Positions 8,286 through 15,500 of a stretch of DNA of 27,777 nt are shown piece after piece; the first letter of the stretch is position 1, and the number at the start of each line of letters is the position of its first letter. This stretch comes from a virus, in the IMG/VR virus record IMGVR_UViG_3300005253_000125, positions 1-27,777 of that record. One strand, 5' to 3'. The position numbers and the translations under genes are program-made. The notes below the pieces were generated by a model. It worked only from the letters and a program-made list of their open reading frames with translations, was not told where the DNA came from and ran no database searches.

Positions 8286-8462
8286 CTAAGACTGTTTCTG
8301 TGTATGGCCGCTAACAGGGCAACCAGTTGTGGAAGGTTCATATTTGCTTTCCCTACAGTAGAAACATTTTTCAACAGGGACTTCCACCATAGGAGTTTCT
8401 ACAACCTTAATTACAACTGGCTTTGTTACCCTTGTCTTCCTCTTTTTAGTTGCTGTAGTCAT
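8286..8462 (-). CDS. 58-residue basic protein with CxxC zinc-binding-like tail
   Basis: A frame of 58 residues starts at ATG 8462 behind a strong AGAGGAGGG site and stops with TAG at 8286-8288. The first 20 residues are basic (MTTATKKRKTRVTKPVV), and residues 20-31 are hydrophobic and acidic (VETPMVEVPVE). The C-terminal half holds C33 and C36 (CFYC), C48 and H53, a C-x2-C...C...H set that could bind one zinc ion. It lies between the beta-helix gene and the 228-residue virion gene in the same orientation. The basic head suggests nucleic-acid binding, but no family is recognised. Confidence 0.6.
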   Translation of the reverse strand: MTTATKKRKTRVTKPVVIKVVETPMVEVPVEKCFYCRESKYEPSTTGCPVSGHTQKQS

Positions 8463-8474
8463 TCTTTCCCTCCT

Positions 8475-9425
8475 CTAAGCATTGGCTGCAACGAAACCAT
8501 TGATTTCATAGTTGCCAATTGCCCTTCCTGCGCCATCGTTTTCGAGGTCTAGTGCCAATCCAGAAGCTCTGAGATAGTTGCCAGCAAAGACAATAGCACC
8601 CGCAGTGGCATTGTCGTCAACGCAGATAGCCATAGTTTGGCTGCCATCACCGATGTAGTTATTTTTGAAAATTGACCCGTATCCTTGGGTAACAGTTGAC
8701 GCAATCGTAACGCCAGTGAGCCCCGTAATAAAGCAGTTCTCAACAAGGCAGTTATGGAAGTGTGTCCCTTCAATCTTCATGCCAATGTCTGGCTCGGTAT
8801 CAAGACTGCCACTAGAGCCAATGAAACAGTCCTTAAAGATAACGCTGCCTATTGCAGTAGTTACATAGATTGCAGCAGTTGGGTTTCCTGTGGCTGCTCC
8901 GTTAGTCATAAAGGAACAGTTCACAAACTCTGAACGGTACATACTCGCAATTTGTAGGCAGACTTCATTAAGACCAGCCTGGAATTGAATGTTGTAAACG
9001 CCTAGTCCCCGAACAGTAGCAGTAAGGACACAGCCGCTTTCGGCAACGGTATCTGAGCCAATGCGAGGAATACCCTGATTGGTACCACGAACATTAGCAC
9101 CAAGACCAATGATGTCGCAGTAGAGAGGAAGTGAGGTTAGCTTGGTGTAAGCTGTCCCCGTTCCCTGCACGATAATCTTATTCCTGATATAGTCATTGGT
9201 TGTGGTACCAGGGTGAATTAACCGTGAGGCTTCTGACAGCGTTATGGCGTCACTCACTTGGGCTACTGGGTTGTTCCACGATAAGCCATCAGCCGTAGAA
9301 TTACCAGTGATGTTATTTACGTAGTAGGTTGTACCGCCTTGGTCAAATGAACCATTCCACGAACCAACAACTATTGCTCCTGGGGCAAAGACCAACTCTC
9401 TGCCTACATTTACTTGCTGTCCCAT
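8475..9425 (-). CDS. Right-handed parallel beta-helix virion protein
   Basis: The 316-residue product has an N-terminal YYVNNITGNSTADGLSWNNP motif at about residues 34-54, which commonly precedes pectate-lyase-like beta-helices in phage proteins. After that, regularly spaced short strands with Asn/Gly turns alternate to the end (VYNIQFQAGLNEVCLQI, SEFVNCSFMTNG, VIFKDCFIGSS, NCLVENCFITG, GSIFKNNYIGDG, IVFAGNYLRASG). These are coils of a parallel beta-helix, each 20-30 residues. Members act as tailspikes or capsid spikes that bind or cut polysaccharide. No obvious catalytic acid pair can be identified. It sits only one gene from the capsid cluster, which fits a shell or vertex spike as well as a tailspike. 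Confidence 0.75.
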   Translation of the reverse strand: MGQQVNVGRELVFAPGAIVVGSWNGSFDQGGTTYYVNNITGNSTADGLSWNNPVAQVSDAITLSEASRLIHPGTTTNDYIRNKIIVQGTGTAYTKLTSLPLYCDIIGLGANVRGTNQGIPRIGSDTVAESGCVLTATVRGLGVYNIQFQAGLNEVCLQIASMYRSEFVNCSFMTNGAATGNPTAAIYVTTAIGSVIFKDCFIGSSGSLDTEPDIGMKIEGTHFHNCLVENCFITGLTGVTIASTVTQGYGSIFKNNYIGDGSQTMAICVDDNATAGAIVFAGNYLRASGLALDLENDGAGRAIGNYEINGFVAANA

Positions 9426-9487
9426 TAAATTTCTCCTTCAATTATTTATTTTAAGAGGCTTGGAGCGGAATACACCGACCTCTTCAC

Positions 9488-9512
9488 TGGGGGTGATTAA
9501 GGCTCACCCCCA
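9488..9512 (-). terminator. Perfect 9-bp intergenic hairpin, attenuator-like
   Basis: TGGGGGTGA (9488-9496) and TCACCCCCA (9504-9512) pair perfectly around a seven-base loop, starting 12 bases after the stop of the 132-residue gene. The minus-strand sequence after the stem has no U run. It is therefore more likely a pausing or mRNA-stabilising element than a full terminator. Confidence 0.5.
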
Positions 9513-9523
9513 AAGCCTTTAGA

Positions 9524-9922
9524 TTATGTCGAGTAAGTCCATGTACCAGTACCAGGGATGACAAACCAGTTTGTGCCATCTCCGATAACCGCTGCCCAGC
9601 CACCGATAACCCCAGAGAGAGTTACGGTAGCCCCGACAATTCCAGCACTGGTAGTACCTCCCACTAATATGGAGGTAGCCCCTGCGATTACAAGGTTGTT
9701 AGCCACATAGGAATAGAAGTAGAATATCTTACCCTCGCCATCCGCAACGGCGGGTAGGGTATAGGTGGTAGTCCCAGCCTTTTTGTTGATGAAGAGGATG
9801 CCCGAATCACTGGCATATACCGTCACGGCGGTAGTGTTATTGGTATTATCGTTTATCGCAATACCCCTGAACGGCAAGCCGACTTGGGCTACATCCCGTT
9901 GTCCCTGTGATCTAGTAGTCAT
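9524..9922 (-). CDS. Beta-rich capsid-proximal decoration-like protein
   Basis: This 132-residue protein has a short polar head (MTTRSQGQRDVAQVG) and a continuous beta-rich body without Cys. Strands such as GILFINKKAGTTTYTLPAV, KIFYFYSYVANNLVIAG and a Gly-rich end (VIGDGTNWFVIPGTGTW) are characteristic. The pattern of hydrophobic strands with a final W...P.TGTW resembles small beta proteins that appear on phage capsids and fibre tips. It follows the FmdB-like gene with a good AGGAG site, and the strong hairpin just downstream suggests that its level is set separately. Confidence 0.65.
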   Translation of the reverse strand: MTTRSQGQRDVAQVGLPFRGIAINDNTNNTTAVTVYASDSGILFINKKAGTTTYTLPAVADGEGKIFYFYSYVANNLVIAGATSILVGGTTSAGIVGATVTLSGVIGGWAAVIGDGTNWFVIPGTGTWTYST

Positions 9923-9940
9923 GTTTTTCTCCTTTTCTCT

Positions 9941-10177
9941 CTAGAAATAAACCCTCTTAGGGTCGTGTTCTAACTGTGGGTGATCTCTGAAAGTTGTGTT
10001 CCTTACCTGTTTTCTCCGTGAGGGGTAGCCCCCTTCCCCTGTGATTTTAATCATTGGGGGTGCGGAGAACCTGTGTTCCATCGAAGACCCGCATTCACAA
10101 CTCACCTCAGTCATCCTATTCAGTAAGACTTCAGTTTCGTTTCCACAATCTGAGCATCTAAAATCGTAGAGAGGCAT
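9941..10177 (-). CDS. FmdB-family zinc ribbon protein
   Basis: The 78-residue product opens with MPLYDFRCSDCGNETEVLL, the standard start of FmdB/CxxC-CxxC-SSSS zinc ribbons. C8 and C11 form the first pair and C27 with C29 the second, so the second pair is CxC and not the usual CxxC. A basic stretch (SRRKQVRN, residues 53-60) follows. FmdB proteins are thought to be regulators, but in phages next to the capsid their job is unknown. It starts four bases after the endonuclease stop, behind AAAGGA. Family call is firm, function is open. Confidence 0.8.
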   Translation of the reverse strand: MPLYDFRCSDCGNETEVLLNRMTEVSCECGSSMEHRFSAPPMIKITGEGGYPSRRKQVRNTTFRDHPQLEHDPKRVYF

Positions 10178-10180
10178 TAT

Positions 10181-10612
10181 TTATTTCCTTTGTTTTCTCC
10201 CGTGCAGACTAACAATCAACTTCCTTTGTTCTTCTTCAAACGCTATATCTTCTTCGGTTCTTTCTCCAAACTTGCGCTTGTCCTTTCTCTCTTGGAAACT
10301 AAAAGCTATATCTGCTTCTACCCTCTTAAGTTTGAGATACGGGTAGAGTGTTTTTAGAAACAGATAGGACTGCTTGGCTGCGAACTGTAACTGATAGCAG
10401 GGGCGATTTTGACGGAATACCCCCCTATTCATTGGGGAAATGTTACCTCCGAATGCAGTTTGGGTTTCTACTAGTATTTCTAGGTTAGTGTTCACTAAAC
10501 CACACTCCAACTTAATACCCTTTGGCATCCTCTTGCCAATATAGTACCGAAGGCAAATAAATCCCTCCCCATCAAAAAAACCTGCCAAGTAAGCCGCTTC
10601 TATTTCTTTCAT
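10181..10612 (-). CDS. Free-standing LAGLIDADG homing endonuclease
   Basis: Starting at ATG 10612, five bases before the capsid stop codon is complete on this strand, the product is 143 residues. It carries LAGFFDGEG at residues 9-17, the LAGLIDADG helix with its catalytic acid. The rest alternates strands and helices in the usual single-motif size, so it would act as a homodimer. A basic stretch (RKDKRKFGER) sits near the end. No SD site is evident before this ATG, so translation may depend on ribosomes ending at the capsid gene. A longer frame up to 10699 exists but lies wholly in the capsid gene. Such genes spread themselves by cutting the allele that lacks them; here the insertion is directly behind the capsid gene. 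Confidence 0.85.
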   Translation of the reverse strand: MKEIEAAYLAGFFDGEGFICLRYYIGKRMPKGIKLECGLVNTNLEILVETQTAFGGNISPMNRGVFRQNRPCYQLQFAAKQSYLFLKTLYPYLKLKRVEADIAFSFQERKDKRKFGERTEEDIAFEEEQRKLIVSLHGRKQRK

Positions 10613-10616
10613 TATG

Positions 10617-11477
10617 TTAAGCGAGGCGGGTGTAGATTGGTACGCCTGAAATATCACGGAGCTCGACCACACCCCACAGAGCCGTAGTATTGATAACAAT
10701 CTGATGCTTTAGGGGTTGTTCCACCCTATCAACATCCAGGTTTTGCTGGATAGCGATTGCCAGGGCATCTCGGTGCATATAGACACCATAGCTACCAGTT
10801 CCACTTGTAACGGCAGTCAGGTTATTAGTAACCAGGAGGGGAGCACCATAAATGTCCTTCCGGAACATACCCGTTACAACCGCATCGCTGGCAAAGTAGT
10901 CGTTCCTCGTGAACTTGTCTATCTTCAGTATGTCCGCCTTCACCGAGGGGTCACTTACCCAAACCCGATTCACCTCTGGGACATCCTCTTCATCTAGCTC
11001 TTCCACAGCAGCAATTAGTACATTGTCCGTCCATGCCGCCCCATCACCACCCCTGACTGTGCCTCCGTTGAGGGCAGAAAACAGGTCGCAGAGAGTGCTG
11101 TCTATTTTCTTGGATATTGCATAGGCCGATTCATCCTCTGACTTGCTGACTAGATTAACCTGAGACTGCCGTCTGGACATATAATCCACAGTTATAGGTG
11201 CCTCAAAGTATTTGTCTATGGTCAGCGTTACAGCTGAAGTATTAAACGGATTCTTCTGGGTCCCCTCAGTTCCTATCGTGACCTCTGTAGCAGCTACGGT
11301 GTTAGTTGCCGGGATATACAGGGTATCCCCCATTACCAACTCAGGTTCATAGGAATGGTTCACAACAGGTACAACAACCAACTTGTTTTTTAGTGCAATC
11401 AGCACATTTCTTGAATACAACTTTGGGATGAATTTCTTATCGTCCAACCCAGACGGTATTCTAGCGCTTATAGCCAT
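10617..11477 (-). CDS. Major capsid protein
   Basis: A 286-residue protein with the layout of an HK97-fold coat protein. The N-terminal passage FIPKLYSRNVLIALKNKLVVVPVVNH (about residues 16-41), then GDTLYIPAT (about 50-58), and YFEAPITVDYMSRRQSQ lie in the expected order. A later helical stretch (ESAYAISKKIDSTLCDLFSALN) and the C-terminal strand pattern (HQIVINTTALWGVVELRD) are also typical. It follows a scaffold-like gene with a clean AAGGAG site, the standard order in tailed phages. It has one Cys only. I do not see an N-terminal propeptide, so assembly probably uses the separate scaffold. Confidence 0.85.
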   Translation of the reverse strand: MAISARIPSGLDDKKFIPKLYSRNVLIALKNKLVVVPVVNHSYEPELVMGDTLYIPATNTVAATEVTIGTEGTQKNPFNTSAVTLTIDKYFEAPITVDYMSRRQSQVNLVSKSEDESAYAISKKIDSTLCDLFSALNGGTVRGGDGAAWTDNVLIAAVEELDEEDVPEVNRVWVSDPSVKADILKIDKFTRNDYFASDAVVTGMFRKDIYGAPLLVTNNLTAVTSGTGSYGVYMHRDALAIAIQQNLDVDRVEQPLKHQIVINTTALWGVVELRDISGVPIYTRLA

Positions 11478-11492
11478 TTGTCTTCTCCTTGT

Positions 11493-12203
11493 TTACTTGA
11501 TTTTGCCCGCCAGCCGAGCTTTCTCGATTGCTCCTTGATTTTGCGTATACTCGGCATCGGACATATTGTCAATTTCGGCTAGAGTAAAGGACCCGGCACC
11601 CCCGCCACTATCCGCACCAGAGTCAGTTTTTGTCGGAGGCCTTACCTCCTGTTTCTTTGTTTGTAGATTAGCAAGTGCCTCTATCGCTTCCTTGGAACCG
11701 TCCGTGAACTTTGCAGCGTCAATGAGTTTGTCAGCATCTACATTAAGCCGAGTAGCGATTTCCCTGGCAGTTTGAGTTTTGGTTGTCTCTACACTGGCTG
11801 TTTTTATCTGGCTGAGTTCCTCATTGGCTGAGTCCCGTTCCAGTTTCGTGTCATCGAGTTCAGCTTCAGCTTGCCTGCGCCTTATTCTTTCCTTGACCTC
11901 TTGTTCAGAACGCATTTCTGAGCTCCCTTTAGCAGCTTCAAGGTCAGCGTCATCCTGTTCTTGCCTCATTTTCTTTGTCCGCTCTAATGCTGCTGTGCTT
12001 GCATTCAAAGACCTCTGAGCATCTCTAGAGGCTTTTTCAGCTTCTGCTTGGAACCGCCCGACATCTGCTAATGCTGTATTTTTGCCTTTGCGTTCCGCTT
12101 CATCTAACTGAGTCTGGGTGTACTGGGGTTCCTCTTTTGGAGTTTCCGTCTCCCCCTCCGTGAGTTCTACGTCACTAGGAGCATCTAGTCTGTCCGTGGT
12201 CAT
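11493..12203 (-). CDS. Capsid scaffold protein
   Basis: The 236-residue product is very rich in Glu, Lys, Ala, Gln and Ser. An acidic N-terminus (residues 1-30) leads to a long coiled-coil region at about 30-150 (QLDEAERKGKN..., SRDAQRSLNASTAALERTKKM). A helix and Gly/Ser-rich linker come next, and a basic C-terminal end (IEKARLAGKIK) that could bind the capsid. Size, composition and its place directly before the capsid gene define a scaffold. The start follows AGGAGG. A terminator-like hairpin with U run lies immediately upstream. Confidence 0.8.
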   Translation of the reverse strand: MTTDRLDAPSDVELTEGETETPKEEPQYTQTQLDEAERKGKNTALADVGRFQAEAEKASRDAQRSLNASTAALERTKKMRQEQDDADLEAAKGSSEMRSEQEVKERIRRRQAEAELDDTKLERDSANEELSQIKTASVETTKTQTAREIATRLNVDADKLIDAAKFTDGSKEAIEALANLQTKKQEVRPPTKTDSGADSGGGAGSFTLAEIDNMSDAEYTQNQGAIEKARLAGKIK

Positions 12204-12220
12204 AGTAACCTCCTAATCTT

Positions 12221-12252
12221 AATAACAAAAAAGCCGCCACTTTCGGCGACTT
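12221..12252 (-). terminator. Rho-independent terminator or attenuator before the scaffold gene
   Basis: On the minus strand AAGTCGCC pairs with GGCGGCTT around a six-base loop (one mismatch), followed directly by TTTTGTTATT. This is a standard intrinsic terminator form. It lies after the Com-like gene and 18 bases ahead of the scaffold start. Because it stands between an upstream promoter candidate and the gene, it may work as an attenuator. Confidence 0.75.
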
Positions 12253-12296
12253 GCGCACGTAAAATGACGGCTACATCGAGCACTTTTTATTCTTTT

Positions 12297-12325
12297 ATTA
12301 AATTACCAGACGGGTAGCCTACCAA
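12297..12325 (-). promoter_or_regulatory. Sigma70-type promoter candidate for capsid genes
   Basis: TTGGTA (12325-12320) and TTTAAT (12302-12297) are separated by 17 bases on the minus strand. The -10 matches five of six consensus positions, the -35 four of six. A transcript starting near 12290 would pass through the terminator-like hairpin at 12252-12231 before reaching the scaffold gene. Confidence 0.45.
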
Positions 12326-12344
12326 GCTATTACACACTACAACA

Positions 12345-12518
12345 TTATAGAGTGCTTGTCAAGCTTACCAGTTTATGAGACTGATAAGGGAGTTTCCCAC
12401 TATCGAATATATTATGCCTTTTACACCTCGGACAGGGTATCTCTACTCTACCCGCTAAGTTATAGGCAAGTTTCTTTCTGCACTGATCACATCTCAAGAA
12501 CCCATCCCGGTCTATCAT
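12345..12518 (-). CDS. Com-family zinc finger translational regulator
   Basis: A 57-residue frame begins at ATG 12518, overlapping the giant gene's TGA (ATGA), and ends at TAA 12345-12347. It reads FLRCDQCRKKL, then VEIPCPRCKRHNIF. The Cys pairs at 10/13 and 29/32 and the EI.CPRCKRH.I block match the Com protein of phage Mu, which binds RNA at the start of the mom gene and turns on its translation. No mom-like modification gene is visible here. The coding region lies directly before a promoter and hairpin leader, so a regulatory role in the capsid transcript is possible. The family is well supported; the target is inferred. Confidence 0.75.
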   Translation of the reverse strand: MIDRDGFLRCDQCRKKLAYNLAGRVEIPCPRCKRHNIFDSGKLPYQSHKLVSLTSTL

Positions 12519-15500
12519 CTCAGCAACCCCTCAAGGCCTCGGATATTAGGTGCAGTGGTTTCTGGGGTAGTTGGAGCAGAGGGTGTTATCGTCTCTGTCT
12601 TCTCAACAGCAGGTTTATAGCCATACCACCTAACCAGAATAGCATCAATCTCTGGATTATCTATACGGAATTGTCGTCTTGTCGAACTTGGCGTGGCAGG
12701 CAATTCCCAATAGGGATTTAGTTCCTTCTTTGCCCTTAGATATTCTTGAATCAAAGGAGGATGTGTAGTTAAACCAGTATTTCTTTCCACAAAATTCTTT
12801 TGCTCTGCACTCCAGAAGTTCTCATATCGCTCCATTATTTCGTCAAGTCTATCCCAATCCACTCTGCCGGAAGCAGTTGTCGCCTGGTCAAAAGCCAGAT
12901 AATACTCAGCTAATGCTCTGTCGTTAGGATCATCCGGCATATCACGCTCATCCTGGAAGATATTTAACGCCCTATTGATACCTGATTTCTCATCATGCCT
13001 CGCTTGCTGTATCTCATTATATCTATCCCTGAATTGTTGCGGAGTGATTGTCTTATTCACAAACTCTATAGTTAAAGCATCCTCTTGTGAAAAATACTTC
13101 TCATCAACCTCAGCCCACATCTGGCTGGCATCTGCCCAAACTCCCTGCCCACTGCCCACCATCAATCCGGCTATATCAGGGTGCCGTTTCTCCATTTCTG
13201 CTTCCTGCCAGTTCTCGGCATACCTATAGCTCTTGCCTTCAGGGTTGATGTCAGCATTCTCAGAAGACTGGAATAGTATATCCATTTGGTTATACGGACT
13301 ACCCCTGCCTACAATTCCAAAGACTTCAGCAATAACTGATTCTGGCCTCCCCTCTGGAATAGCCTCCAACGCTTCCTGTATAGATATAGGTACTGCCATT
13401 TCTCCGAGTATTGCCTGAGTTATACCAAGGGGCGTTCTCTCTAGGACATCCCCTTCCCAGGTTCTATATTCTCCTTTAACTAAATAACTAGCTATAATAT
13501 CAGCAGCTCGAATGGGGAGACCCGCCTTAGAGACAAAGAAATTCCTTATCTCCCTCACTGCCTTATCAAAATCACCTTGCGAAGCATAGACACTACTCCT
13601 CGCCATTGCTCTAAAGTACGGATAGAAAGGCCCAAAGGGGTTAAAATACGTCCTACCAATTGGTACTTGCATCCAATCAGGAGCAAATGGATCATCCATA
13701 TTGGGCAACTCTTTCTTTGTAGCCCAAGATACCCCTATCAGGATGGCTAACCCTCCGGCAATTAAGGAACCCATCGCCCTACGTGCTTCCCTTCCTCCCT
13801 GTCCTGCATTTACTGACTGCATTATTATACCAATATTGGCCCTGAAAAATCTTGCAGCGAAGAAGGTTAACTGTTCTATGGTGTGTTGGGTCGGTCTCAC
13901 CCCCAGAATGGCCATTGACTCAGTGCCTAGCTCTTTTCTGATAGCGGAGCCTAATTCAACTAAAGCATCCATGGCCTCTTTTTCCAACTCCACACCAGCA
14001 GGTGTAATCTGGCCTTTTGCCCTGCGTATGGCACCAGTTCTTGTTGATTTGTATAATTCGGTCTGCCCTACTACGATAAACCACTCAAACGCTCGGTTAA
14101 AAGACTTCATAAGCCCACCAATTACGGGGATCCTGGTTGGGAGACTGGCTAACCCCCCCCTAGTAAACATAAACTCTGTTGGGATAGAGATTGCCCCTGT
14201 CCTCATACCTTCATCCATTACCGGGAAATTCTTGGAGACAAAGGCAGTGGGTTCGTGTATCAGGGCTACGACTGCATTAGCCTGCGCCCTCCACCACGCC
14301 AGATTATTCCGATAAAATAAGCTCTGCCCTTGTATAAACCCAGCAGCAAGGTCTACGTTAGTCAGGGTAGTTCTTAAAAGTTGCGATACGGCTAAGACAT
14401 TGCTGGTAACAACACCTCTACCTGTTTTAATTTCAGGTAAATCTATCCACTTTTGGACTTCGTTTACCAATTCTTGAGGAGCAATCCTGCTGTTAGGTAA
14501 CTTCAGTTCGCCAATATTGGGCTGAGATGCTTGAATCTTCTTGTTAAATAACTCTCTCTGTGCATCAATGAAATCAGCCTCTGCTTCCCTGAGAGTCGTT
14601 AGGTTCTCCACCGTCTTATCTTTAATGTATACTGCCTTAGCTTCATCCCTAGCCTGTCTCGCAGCCCTAGCCCCCTCCACGGTTTGCGGGTAGCGGCTCT
14701 CCAATCTCTCTAAAGGCTTCTCTACCCCAGGTAGAGCACTAATAGCTTTTCTGGCTCCTTGGTCAGCGATAGTCCTAATGCCTGCTTCCATGCGACCTTG
14801 AAGAGTCTCAAGGGGATGAGTGTAATACTCAAAGCCCATTGCTGCGCCTTCATCCACAAAATCAAAGGCTCTTTGCCGAGTATACCCCTTCTTAGAGGTG
14901 ATTTGGCTCTGAATCTTCCCTCCCAATAATTTGTCTGCTGGGGCTTTAGCAACTATTCTTCGCCAGTAATCGCCAGTGAGTTCGACAGCATCAACCCCCG
15001 CTCTCTGCGCATCACGAAGTATTTGATTCTGCATATCCTGAGCCAATTTAAGCAACGCCTCTTGCTCGGTAGTAAGAATGTAATTCTCAGGATGTTCTAC
15101 TAAGTCATGTATGGTAGCGTGGTAAGGTTTAGACGGATCAGCCTTATCGGATATTTGAACTTTAGTGGCTCGCCACTTCTGGGTCACTCGCTTGAACTTG
15201 AATGCTTTTTCAGCATCATGCCACCAGCGTAGAGTAGCCAATCTAGCCCTACCTGTTTCTATTTCGATGTATATATTCTTATTAACTCCTATCATAGCTA
15301 CTTTGTTATCTCTGTTCATTTGTGCAGGATTCCAAATAGCTACTGCCTGTGACACACCGGGAGTGTTACGGAGGAACCGCTTAATAGGGGTATCATTCTG
15401 TAGGAGATTTTCACCATGCTCATTGAAGGGCTTAACCTTAAAGAGTAAATCATCTTCACTGATAGGCTTATTAACATCCATTGATGCTGCTCTTTGCTCT

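Noticed and set aside
10613-10699. Longer start for the LAGLIDADG protein.
   Set aside because: The extra residues lie in the capsid gene in another frame and are not part of the endonuclease fold.
12345-12365. TTGACA and TATAAT close together on the minus strand.
   Set aside because: Only seven bases separate them, too short for a sigma70 promoter, and they lie in the Com-like coding region.
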